Assembly (NCBI RefSeq): GCF_026151395.1
Contig: NZ_JAMQPV010000001.1
Location: forward strand, 682,001-746,000
DNA from: Leptospira limi
GTDB taxonomy: Bacteria; Spirochaetota; Leptospiria; Leptospirales; Leptospiraceae
Direction: 5' to 3'
DNA: 64,000 nt
Shown piece after piece: positions 38,165 through 46,150 of this stretch (position 1 is the first letter of the stretch; every line of letters begins with the position of its first letter). The translations under genes were made by a program, and so were the position numbers. Under the pieces are notes generated by a model. It saw nothing but the letters and a program-made list of their open reading frames with translations, was not told where the DNA came from and did not search any database.

Positions 38165-39144
38165 AATTTTTTAAAATCCCTTTGTAAAATTAACTCATCT
38201 CTTAAACTCCTCACAAAAATGAAAAGCGAATCAGGGAACATACCTAATTGGATGATTTCTTCCAATTGGTTCAAACAGGAAACTATCGATGGTTTGAATT
38301 TGTCTTTTTTATGATCAGTTACCATTCGAAAATATGTGCCTAGTGCTTTAAATGATCTCTGTAGAGCTTGCAGATAAAATGTATCTTTGAATTTTTTTGT
38401 CTGGTCAATATTTCTTTCTTCAAAGTATTTTAGCATCTTCATCCGAAATTCTCTTGGTAGTGGATAGTAAGCATCATACAAAATTGATGCCAAATCATAC
38501 TGAGGTACACCCATACGTGCATCTTGGTAATCAATTAATACATAATCAGAATTTGGTGATCGTAAAAGATTTCGACAATGAAAATCTCGGTGTGTAAAAA
38601 CATTGATGGGATATTGATTTAAATAACCAACTGTCTCTTCAATAAAAGCCATAGCCTCATTTGTTAGGGAAGTTTTGATTTTATAAATTTCTTTAAATGC
38701 ATTAAACTTTTCAATTGTTAGATTTGTTTCAAAACTTAGTTTCTCTGTATCAAACTTTCTTGTTTTTACGAAACCAGGCGGATCCAGTGTTTGTAATTTT
38801 AAAATCAATTCAATTAGATTGGAAAAGTGATTTTGGTATTCGGTTAAACTATAGGAACTATAATCCAACTTTCCTTCAAAAGACATACAAATGATGCCTA
38901 TGGTTTCATTCTTTTCAAAAATTTTTGGAACATGAATTCCATTTTCAGCTAAAAATTGACTTAACACAATAAAGTCTTCGTTTACTGATTCATCAATGCA
39001 AACGACTTCTTCAGTATGTTTTGTTGTAGAAATATGAAAATATCTTCTGCTGGAAGCTTCTTCTTGTAAGGGTGTGATGTTACAATTTTTTCCATAACGA
39101 GAATGGATAAAATCTAATTGAGTTTCATTGATTCCAGTTTGCAC
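38161..39144 (-). CDS. amgK: AmgK-like N-acetylmuramate/GlcNAc anomeric kinase (APH-fold)
   Basis: 327 residues of the aminoglycoside-phosphotransferase fold. EEASSRRYFHI near residue 25 matches the conserved AmgK N-terminal motif (D-A-S-x-R-R-Y-F). The catalytic HRDFHCRNLL and magnesium-binding LIDYQDARMG are intact. In Pseudomonas AmgK phosphorylates MurNAc and GlcNAc at C1. The MurU-like gene follows with a 4-base overlap, and two histidine-kinase genes precede it by 8 bp, giving a possible four-gene operon. Other small-molecule kinases of this fold are alternatives. Confidence 0.75.
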   Translation of the reverse strand: MQTGINETQLDFIHSRYGKNCNITPLQEEASSRRYFHISTTKHTEEVVCIDESVNEDFIVLSQFLAENGIHVPKIFEKNETIGIICMSFEGKLDYSSYSLTEYQNHFSNLIELILKLQTLDPPGFVKTRKFDTEKLSFETNLTIEKFNAFKEIYKIKTSLTNEAMAFIEETVGYLNQYPINVFTHRDFHCRNLLRSPNSDYVLIDYQDARMGVPQYDLASILYDAYYPLPREFRMKMLKYFEERNIDQTKKFKDTFYLQALQRSFKALGTYFRMVTDHKKDKFKPSIVSCLNQLEEIIQLGMFPDSLFIFVRSLRDELILQRDFKKL

Positions 39145-39152
39145 GTTACGAA

Positions 39153-40676
39153 CTAGGATTCGGAAACCGCTGGAAAAATAAAATGAAATTTGGAACCTTG
39201 TCCTGGAGTAGAATCAATTTGTAATACAATTTCAAAATTCTCCACGATTTGTTTGACCACAAACATTCCTAAACCCGTTCCTTTACCCAACTCTTTCGTG
39301 GTAAAATAAGGTTCATAAATCTTATCCAATGTTTCTTGTGACATCCCTTCACCATCGTCTGTTACAATTAGATGGCCCTTTTTGTCTTCGGAATATGCTT
39401 TGATCTCAATCGTTCCAATATTGTTTGTTGCATCCGCTGCATTTAATAAAATGTTTGATAGTAATAATGCAAATTGATCCGAATTCATCCGAATTGGAAT
39501 TGGTTCGGTAGAATCTTCTCGTTTGATTTGACAGTATTTGAGTTTCGCTGTTTCTTTAAACACTTGTAAGACGGACGATATTTCTGAATTTAAATTAAGG
39601 ATTTCAATTTTCTCCGTATTCGATTTTACTGATTTTCCCAATTGCAAAAGATTTGAAGTTAAAGCTCTTAATTTTTCTGTTTGGTTTAGAGTGACTTTTA
39701 GAGCACGATCTTTTAACATTTGATCAGCATTTTCGCGTGAAGCCATTTCGACAAATCCTTGGATGGCTGTTAACGAATTATTGATTTCGTGTCCAATACT
39801 TGCAGCAACTACCGATAAAAATGCTCTTCTTTCTGAGTGGATCAACTGTTCCACCATCAATTTTTTTTGTGTTACATCACGGATAACACCAGTATAAAAA
39901 GAATCACCATCTAAACTATAAGAACAAATTGCAATATCAGCCAGAAATGTCGAAGTATCCGATCGTTGTAATGTTACATCAGAAAGTTGCAAAGTTGATT
40001 TATTTGGTTCTTGGCTTAATACATTAGAAACCTGACTCATGTATTTTTGCATTTTATTTTCAGTAAATAAAATTCGTACATTCTGTCCTATTAAATCTAG
40101 TGGAGAATGAAATCGAAACATATCAAAGCTCGCCTTGTTTGCTGATACAATGATTAGTTTGTGATTGATAGTAACAACCGCATCTGATGTTGCATTCAAA
40201 ATTGCAGCATTTTGACGGTTAAGATCTAGATTCTGAGTCCGAAGGGCTTTTTCTAATTTTTCGGATAACAATAATTTTTCTAAATCTGAATCTTTTTGGT
40301 TTTTTACTTCTAATGCTCGTTTTACGACTGATAGTAATTGGGTTCTATCGACTGGTTTTGATATATATTCATAAGCGTGATAACGGATGGCAGCTTCAGC
40401 TGATGATAAATTTGGATTTCCAGTGATTAAGATTACAGGTAAGTTTATGTTTTTTTCAGCTATAAATTTTGTGAAATCGATACCAGACATTCCTGACATC
40501 AAAATATCTGAAATCACTAATGAAAAGGATTCCCCGGATTCGATTCGTTTCACACCATCAGATGCAGATTCAGAAAGTTCAATTTGATATCCTTCACGTG
40601 ATAAAACACGTTTTAAGGCGATACGAATGTCTTCTTCATCATCGATAATTAATATTTTATCCATTTTCATCCGCAT
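39153..40676 (-). CDS. Receiver-PAS-histidine kinase hybrid
   Basis: 507 residues in order: receiver (5-122) with acidic D12-D13, phosphoacceptor D57 and K107; a coiled coil; PAS (about 155-270); HisKA with H296 in SIGHEINNSLTAIQ; HATPase with DDGEGMSQ, YEPYFTTKELGKGTGLG. An N-terminal receiver feeding a kinase is a phosphorelay arrangement. It overlaps the upstream kinase gene by 20 bases; ATG codons at 40676, 40670 and 40664 are all in frame and the true one is uncertain. The upstream kinase is the obvious phosphodonor candidate. Confidence 0.88.
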   Translation of the reverse strand: MRMKMDKILIIDDEEDIRIALKRVLSREGYQIELSESASDGVKRIESGESFSLVISDILMSGMSGIDFTKFIAEKNINLPVILITGNPNLSSAEAAIRYHAYEYISKPVDRTQLLSVVKRALEVKNQKDSDLEKLLLSEKLEKALRTQNLDLNRQNAAILNATSDAVVTINHKLIIVSANKASFDMFRFHSPLDLIGQNVRILFTENKMQKYMSQVSNVLSQEPNKSTLQLSDVTLQRSDTSTFLADIAICSYSLDGDSFYTGVIRDVTQKKLMVEQLIHSERRAFLSVVAASIGHEINNSLTAIQGFVEMASRENADQMLKDRALKVTLNQTEKLRALTSNLLQLGKSVKSNTEKIEILNLNSEISSVLQVFKETAKLKYCQIKREDSTEPIPIRMNSDQFALLLSNILLNAADATNNIGTIEIKAYSEDKKGHLIVTDDGEGMSQETLDKIYEPYFTTKELGKGTGLGMFVVKQIVENFEIVLQIDSTPGQGSKFHFIFPAVSES

Positions 40677-42450
40677 GAGCAGGCAAAAAGATTTCGACCT
40701 TTGTTCCTACACCATTCTTTGTTTTGATATAAATCTCACCACCGTGTTCGGCGATGATTTTTTTGGAAATTGATAAACCCAATCCTGTTCCTTGTTTGTT
40801 TCGCCTTGTCGTGAACAAGGGTAAAAAAACTTTTTCCAATGTATCGTCATCGATTCCTGGTCCGTTGTCTTCCACAGAAAATACAACCCAGTCTTTCTTT
40901 TGACTCCTAAGAAAATCAATTCCCAACTCAATTCGAGGATTCTCTCTGGGAATTTCCATTTCTGACAAAGCATTAATCGAGTTTACCACACAATTGATCA
41001 ACACTTGTTCGATTTCCTGCCAACGTACAAAAATTCCAGGTAAATTGGGGCCAGCATGCCTTGTGAATTGTATATTCTTTTTACGACAACTCACCTCGAC
41101 AAGTTCACTTGTTCTGACGAGTATGTAATAAGGTGAAACAAAATCACGATTTGGGCTTTCCATTCGGCCTAAGTCAAGCAGAGCCTTTACCAAGTCGCGG
41201 ATTCTTAAATTTGCCGCTTCAATTTTCTGAAGGATATTCTTTCGTTCATTTGGATCAGTTTCATCGACGGTAATTAAATCTTCAAGGTAGAGTAATGCAC
41301 TTTGGAGGGGATTATTAATTTCATGCGCAAGTCCTGCGGCAATCTCCCCAATACTTGCAAATTTCATTGATTCAATTAATTGTCTATCTAATCGTTTTGT
41401 CTCAGTGATATCAGAAAATACTAACATTACTTTTTTATCATTAGGATTCAGTTTTCTAACAGGAATAAACTTTATTTCGAACGTTCGATCCTCACCTAAT
41501 AACGAATAATCAAATTCGGCTCTTTGAGTCGATTGTGAAGAAATTGATAAGTTTAAAACTTCAATCAGTTTATTTCTTTCACTTAAATCAAAATATTGAA
41601 AAATATTTTCTCCTACTTCAAATGCCAATAGTTGAAATAATAGAAACTTAAAAATAGGAGCTACTTCAATGATAATTGCTTCTTGGTTAACGATTACAAA
41701 TCCATTATTAATTGTTGCAAAAAAGGTTTTTAATTTTTCTTCTCCATACCTGATTGTATTTTCTGCATTTTGTAGCGAAGATAAATCTAACAAAAGTATA
41801 GTGATATTATTAATGCTGTTTGAATAATTTGGCGTTACAAAACTTTGCAACTGAAACTTTTGTTTTTCACCTAAACCAGAATAAATATCGATATCATGTT
41901 TTATATTGGTTTTTAATAAATTTGATTTAACGGGTTCAGGTAAAGAGAGAAGTTCAAAGATGGATTTCTTTTGGATTTGTTCCAACGAGATGGAAAAAAA
42001 ATCTAAAAATCGTGTATTCGCAAATTGTACATTTCCGAATGAATCTGTTGTTAAAAATGGAATCTCTAATCCCACATTTTGTGGATGGTGAACAGTCTCA
42101 GTGATTTGATTCCATTGAATGTACAGAATATAAATTTCAACTTCATCATTCAAAACATCATCAACCGATGAAAACTGAACAGATACTGGCAAAGTTTCTA
42201 AATTTGCCTTCTTACATCGGATTTGGTGATTTCCTTTTTGATTCGATTTTTGTTTTAGTAAAGTGGATACTTTGATTGAATCTTCGAAGATTAGATCCAT
42301 TGGGCATGGAAGAGAAACATTCAAACCCAAAAGATTTTTAATTTGATCATGACAATACAATACATTTTGGGATTTAAGATCGACGAAAAGATAGGGAATC
42401 GAGGAATGGGAAAGTAACTCCGATAACTTGTGAATTTTTGTTTCTAACAT
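40657..42450 (-). CDS. PAS-containing sensor histidine kinase
   Basis: 597 residues, no membrane segment. Two or three PAS-like domains occupy about 10-345, ending in VFSDITETKRL. HisKA has H376 in GLAHEINNPLQSALLYLEDL; the HATPase N box is INCVVNSINAL, with DNGPGIDDDT and TTRRNKQGTGLGLSI following. The kinase is cytoplasmic and so senses an internal signal or a membrane partner. First gene of the run with the receiver-kinase, AmgK- and MurU-like genes. The divergent hydrolase gene begins within about 60 bp. Confidence 0.88.
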   Translation of the reverse strand: MLETKIHKLSELLSHSSIPYLFVDLKSQNVLYCHDQIKNLLGLNVSLPCPMDLIFEDSIKVSTLLKQKSNQKGNHQIRCKKANLETLPVSVQFSSVDDVLNDEVEIYILYIQWNQITETVHHPQNVGLEIPFLTTDSFGNVQFANTRFLDFFSISLEQIQKKSIFELLSLPEPVKSNLLKTNIKHDIDIYSGLGEKQKFQLQSFVTPNYSNSINNITILLLDLSSLQNAENTIRYGEEKLKTFFATINNGFVIVNQEAIIIEVAPIFKFLLFQLLAFEVGENIFQYFDLSERNKLIEVLNLSISSQSTQRAEFDYSLLGEDRTFEIKFIPVRKLNPNDKKVMLVFSDITETKRLDRQLIESMKFASIGEIAAGLAHEINNPLQSALLYLEDLITVDETDPNERKNILQKIEAANLRIRDLVKALLDLGRMESPNRDFVSPYYILVRTSELVEVSCRKKNIQFTRHAGPNLPGIFVRWQEIEQVLINCVVNSINALSEMEIPRENPRIELGIDFLRSQKKDWVVFSVEDNGPGIDDDTLEKVFLPLFTTRRNKQGTGLGLSISKKIIAEHGGEIYIKTKNGVGTKVEIFLPAHADENG

Positions 42451-42511
42451 TATGTTTAAAATTTTTTACCGAAGCCTTTATCGAAATTATCAGTCCCAGA
42501 GACGTAAATCA

Positions 42512-43321
42512 ATGAAAAATATGGGTGGAATTCCCTCTTATGTCAACTTAGGAGGCCACAAAATTTTCTATTGGAAGTTTGGGAAAGGTAACCAAAAACC
42601 GATCGTTTTTTTTCATGGATTACTCGATGAAAGTTTTGGATTTCGAAGAGTCGTAAAAGAATTGTTAAATGATGGAGTTCCATTATACCTTTTTGATTTG
42701 CCAGGATATGGAAAGAGTAAACTTCCACTTGTCAAATACCTTTACCAAATCGATGTTTGGGCGGAATTACTTCTCGAATGTTTAGAAAAACTAAACTTGA
42801 GCCAAATCAGATTGGTTGGACATTCGATGGGTGGACTTATCTCTCAACATTTGGTCCTCCATGACAGAAATCACCGTGTGGAAAAATTAATTTTACTCGC
42901 ACCAGGTGGAATTGCCCACCCGGAACGTGAAAAAATGCGTAAGATTCTATTTCCAAAAACGGAAAGCCAAGTGGTATTGTTGTTACGTTATTTATACGGT
43001 GAAGAGTTTCCTGAACCAGGTTATTTATTTCGTCATACACTGGTTACAATTTGGAATGATAAACCTAATGAATACTTACAAGAAAACACTCTCAGAAGAG
43101 AAGATGAGATTTTTTTCGGTGCTAAAATGAAAGAGATTAAAATTCCAACTTTGATATTAGCAGGTGCTGAAGATGAAATCACGCCACCATATATGATGAA
43201 ACAAATGAAATCTTATATCAAAAAAAGTAAATTGGTATGGATTCCAAAAATAAGACATGCGATTCATTTAGAAAAACCAGATGTTGTGGCAAAGAATATT
43301 AGAGAATTCTATAATTCTTAA
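42512..43321 (+). CDS. Alpha/beta hydrolase
   Basis: 269 residues from the ATG at 42512. Oxyanion motif FFHGLLDES, nucleophile serine in VGHSMGGLIS, Asp in AGAEDEITP and His in IRHAIHLEKPD give a full triad. An in-frame ATG at 42452 would add a basic stretch of 20 residues but would sit 1 bp from the divergent kinase start, leaving no promoter; neither start has a good ribosome site. Substrate unknown; esterase, epoxide hydrolase or lipid hydrolase activities are all possible. The stop directly abuts the convergent ferredoxin gene. Confidence 0.82.
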   Translation: MKNMGGIPSYVNLGGHKIFYWKFGKGNQKPIVFFHGLLDESFGFRRVVKELLNDGVPLYLFDLPGYGKSKLPLVKYLYQIDVWAELLLECLEKLNLSQIRLVGHSMGGLISQHLVLHDRNHRVEKLILLAPGGIAHPEREKMRKILFPKTESQVVLLLRYLYGEEFPEPGYLFRHTLVTIWNDKPNEYLQENTLRREDEIFFGAKMKEIKIPTLILAGAEDEITPPYMMKQMKSYIKKSKLVWIPKIRHAIHLEKPDVVAKNIREFYNS

Positions 43322-43555
43322 TTACTCTCCATCATCCCCAATCGCATCGACAGGACACATCGCCATGGCTGCCTTTGCCTGTTTTTCCTCAGTTGGATTG
43401 GATGGTTGTTTTTTAAAGAAAATGTGCGTTTCGTCCGCATTGTATTCTAAAAGGCTCGGAGCTTCTTTCACACAGTCATTGCAGGGAACACAAGTCTGGT
43501 CGACATAGTATTTTCCTGGTACATTCTCGGGTTGTTTGATACTTTTATCTGCCAT
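43322..43555 (-). CDS. Small ferredoxin with a single iron-sulfur cluster
   Basis: 77 residues. Cysteines in CVPCNDC (about residues 21-27) plus the distant C-P (near 67, AMCPVDAIGDD) give the four ligands of a mono-cluster ferredoxin, probably [4Fe-4S]. It is acidic, as expected for an electron carrier; partner enzymes are not evident nearby. The start region lacks a ribosome site. The divergent receiver gene is 49 bp away across an eight-C tract. Confidence 0.85.
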   Translation of the reverse strand: MADKSIKQPENVPGKYYVDQTCVPCNDCVKEAPSLLEYNADETHIFFKKQPSNPTEEKQAKAAMAMCPVDAIGDDGE

Positions 43556-43563
43556 ACAGTATT

Positions 43564-43593
43564 TTTACTTTTTAACAGACCCCCCCCTATAAA
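43564..43593 (+). promoter_or_regulatory. Promoter with eight-C tract in the spacer
   Basis: Probable -35 TTTACT (43564-43569; 4 of 6) and -10 TATAAA (43588-43593; 5 of 6) are separated by 18 bases, of which the last eight (43580-43587) are all C. The predicted start is within a few bases of the receiver ATG at 43605, so the message would be nearly leaderless. Homopolymers of this length can change size by slippage and would alter promoter spacing. Confidence 0.4.
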
Positions 43594-43604
43594 ATAAAGC
43601 ATAT

Positions 43605-43970
43605 ATGACGAAAAAGAACATCCTCATCGTCGAGGATGAACCATTCCTCGGACTCAATATCAAACAGAAAATCGAATCGTTTGGTTTTCATGTGATAGCT
43701 GTTGTACCTTCTGGGGATGAGGCCTTCCAAATTGTCTCAGAAAAGGTGCCAGACCTAATTCTCATGGATATCAATTTAGAAGGATCACTTGATGGCATCG
43801 AGACGGCCGAATCTTTACGTGACCAATTCTCAGTTCCTGTTTTGTTTTTGACCGGATTTTTGGATGAAACTTCAAAACAACGAATCAACCAGAATCCGTC
43901 TTATGCCTATCTCATGAAACCATTTTCAACGGACCAATTAAAAGAAGCCGTTACTGGTTTTATGGTTTAG
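43605..43970 (+). CDS. Single-domain response regulator
   Basis: 121 residues with a complete receiver: acidic E10-D11-E12, phosphoacceptor D55 (LILMDINLEG), T in FLTGFLDE and lysine in YLMKPFS. The sequence VVPSGDEAFQ and INLEGSLDGIETA is typical of the group with cyclase- or kinase-linked receivers. No output domain, so it probably works through protein contact or as a relay or sink. There is no clear ribosome site. The last four bases overlap the convergent tlyA gene. Confidence 0.9.
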   Translation: MTKKNILIVEDEPFLGLNIKQKIESFGFHVIAVVPSGDEAFQIVSEKVPDLILMDINLEGSLDGIETAESLRDQFSVPVLFLTGFLDETSKQRINQNPSYAYLMKPFSTDQLKEAVTGFMV

Positions 43971-44740
43971 TGCTCCCATTTCCTTTCCCAACGTATTAAA
44001 AATTCTCGATTCCCGTCAGCTCCTTGGATGGGAGATTCCATAAGACCAATAAATCTAATTTTTGGATCAGATTGTTTGATTTGATGCCAAACGTTTCTAA
44101 TCGCATAACCAATCAATTGCGAATCAATCAAAACACCTTTCTCTAATTTAGAAGGATGTACTTCAAACTGAGGTTTAAACAGTGTGATTCCTTTCCAGTG
44201 AGTCTCTGGGTATTTCTCAAATAAAAGTAGCAGAAATGAAAATACAGGGACCAACGAAATGAAACTAAGATCCATTGTGATCCAAGTTTCGTTCGTGAGA
44301 GGTTCTATAGATAATTGTGGTAATTCTTTTAAATGGGTGCGGTCGAACACAGTCACTCTTGGATCATTGGCAATCTTTTGAGCCAATTGACCGTATCCCA
44401 CATCGACTGCAAATAATTTGGAAGCACCTTTTTCGAGTAACACTTGGCAAAATCCGCCTGTGGAAGCTCCCAAATCTATACATGTTTTTCCATCAATCTG
44501 AATGTCTTTCCAGTGTTCAAATGCACCTAACAGTTTGTAGGCACCCCTCGAAACATAGGATTTGATTTTTTCTTTGATTCTAACCTTATCTTTTAGTGTA
44601 ATCAGAGTTCCCACTTTTGAAATGACTGTATCATTCACGAGAACAGAACCAGATAGAATTAAAGATTGAGCTAATTTTAAATCGGTAACAAAACCTTCCC
44701 TTACGAGAAATGTATCCAGTCTAATTTTTTCTTTCTGCAA
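43967..44740 (-). CDS. tlyA: TlyA-family rRNA 2'-O-methyltransferase / putative hemolysin
   Basis: 257 residues: S4 RNA-binding domain at about 5-65 (RLDTFLVREGFVTDLKLAQSLILSGSVLVND), then an FtsJ-type methyltransferase with CIDLGASTGGFCQVLLEKGASKLFAVDVGYGQL. In mycobacteria TlyA methylates cytidines in 16S and 23S rRNA; the spirochaete homologues were named hemolysins, which may be indirect. The start is TTG at 44740, inside the end of the prenyl synthase gene (20-base overlap), so translation is likely coupled. Confidence 0.92.
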   Translation of the reverse strand: MQKEKIRLDTFLVREGFVTDLKLAQSLILSGSVLVNDTVISKVGTLITLKDKVRIKEKIKSYVSRGAYKLLGAFEHWKDIQIDGKTCIDLGASTGGFCQVLLEKGASKLFAVDVGYGQLAQKIANDPRVTVFDRTHLKELPQLSIEPLTNETWITMDLSFISLVPVFSFLLLLFEKYPETHWKGITLFKPQFEVHPSKLEKGVLIDSQLIGYAIRNVWHQIKQSDPKIRFIGLMESPIQGADGNREFLIRWERKWEH

Positions 44741-45641
44741 TGTACTTAGGTAGTCCTAAAAAGAATTCATGATTCATAGAAGAAAGTTCAGTTGCAAGTG
44801 AGATCGCTTTGTTGACAGATTCGGACCTGAGAGATTTTGTTTTTTCCATTCCATACAAACTTGGATACGTCAATTTCCCTGCTTTTGCATCTTTTCCTGG
44901 AGTTTTGCCAAGTTCTTCTAAATTTCCTTCTACATCGAGGATATCATCTGTGATTTGGAATAAAAGCCCGATTTCTTTCGCATAACTTGACAGTACAGAT
45001 TCTCTTTCTTTCCAATCAGGTCGTAATCGATTGCCTAATAAAAAGGATGATTCGATCAGAGCGCCTGTTTTTTTTTCATGGATGGAGAGTAATTTCGATT
45101 CTTGGTCAGTTTTACTTGGATTTTTTTCTTCCTCGATGTCTTCCATCTGTCCTTGGATCATTCCCTTCAATCCTGCACCTTTGTGGAGGATTTGTATGGC
45201 ATCACGGATGAGAAATGGATCTTCGGAATCCATCATGGACAAAAGATAAAAACTAAGGGAGTTGAGAGTATCACCAGCTAAAATGGCCGTTGCCTCATCA
45301 AATTGTTTGTGACAAGTTGGTTTACCCCGGCGTGTGTCATCATCATCCATTGCAGGTAGGTCATCATGGATTAACGAATAGGTATGAATGCATTCAACGG
45401 CGAGTGAGGCAAGTAAAACAGAATGGTTTTGAGTTTCGATGCTTTGCGTTAATTTGTTTGGTTCAAAAAATGAATTTAAAACAAAAATCGGTCTTACTCT
45501 TTTTCCACCTGCCTTTAGGCTATACAAACAAGCTTCCGTTATGCGAGATTTTGGTGAAAATAAAGTTGGTGTATATGATTCAAAAAATGAATCAAAAATT
45601 TGTTTGGAGTTTTGTAAGATTTCGGTGAAGGTGATTGGCAC
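44721..45641 (-). CDS. Polyprenyl diphosphate synthase (FPP/GGPP type)
   Basis: 306 residues. First Asp-rich motif HDDLPAMDDDDTRRG near residues 92-106 has the two-residue insert (DDxxxxD) seen in type II FPP synthases; the second is ITDDILDVEG near 232. KAGGKRVRP precedes them. The enzyme condenses isopentenyl units to C15 or C20 for quinone, undecaprenyl or carotenoid precursors. The start is GTG at 45641 with no ribosome site, 8 bases below a palindrome. Followed by tlyA in a 20-base overlap, an arrangement also seen in other bacteria. Confidence 0.9.
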   Translation of the reverse strand: MPITFTEILQNSKQIFDSFFESYTPTLFSPKSRITEACLYSLKAGGKRVRPIFVLNSFFEPNKLTQSIETQNHSVLLASLAVECIHTYSLIHDDLPAMDDDDTRRGKPTCHKQFDEATAILAGDTLNSLSFYLLSMMDSEDPFLIRDAIQILHKGAGLKGMIQGQMEDIEEEKNPSKTDQESKLLSIHEKKTGALIESSFLLGNRLRPDWKERESVLSSYAKEIGLLFQITDDILDVEGNLEELGKTPGKDAKAGKLTYPSLYGMEKTKSLRSESVNKAISLATELSSMNHEFFLGLPKYIAERKN

Positions 45642-45649
45642 GATGGACT

Positions 45650-45661
45650 GGAACCGGTTCC
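45650..45661. repeat. 12-bp perfect palindrome in the ndk / prenyl synthase gap
   Basis: GGAACCGGTTCC at 45650-45661 lies in the 53-bp gap between the two leftward genes, just above the GTG start of the prenyl synthase. A further GAACC at 45668-45672 can pair with the GGTTC arm, so two alternative small hairpins are possible. May affect translation of the downstream gene; not demonstrated. Confidence 0.35.
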
Positions 45662-45694
45662 GATTTAGAACCGATCCTTGTATTGATAAAGAAC

Positions 45695-46108
45695 TTAGTT
45701 AAGTTCGTAACCTTTGAAGAAAAACGCAATTTCTTGTAATGCGTTTGCGACAGAGTCAGAACCATGAACTGCGTTGGCTTCTTTGCTTTCAGCAAAAAGT
45801 GCACGGATTGTTCCTGCTTTTGCTTCTTTAGGGTCAGTAGCTCCAATTACATCTCTCCAGTGAGCAACAGCGTTGTCACGTTCAAGAGCACATGCTACGA
45901 TAGGACCAGATGCCATGTAAGTGCAAAGGTCATTGTAAAAGGGACGAGCCGCATGGACTGCGTAAAATTGTTTTGCGTCTTCAAGGCTGAGTTTTAGGAA
46001 TTTCATTCCTAGGATTTTAAATCCTTCTTTTTCGATTCTTTGAAGGATGTCACCGATGTGTTTGTTTTTCACTGCATCGGGTTTAAGCATGATAAAAGTT
46101 CTTTCCAT
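45695..46108 (-). CDS. ndk: Nucleoside diphosphate kinase
   Basis: 137 residues, the standard length. The phospho-histidine is H115 in [20 protein letters not shown] opens the protein and [22 protein letters not shown] is the usual core. It transfers the terminal phosphate between nucleoside tri- and diphosphates. GGAG lies just before the ATG. Leftward neighbours are the prenyl synthase and tlyA genes; upstream is the antiporter gene. Confidence 0.97.
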
Positions 46109-46150
46109 ATCTCCAGTTGCTTGGAGAAACCGAAAAAAGCAATCGAATCT

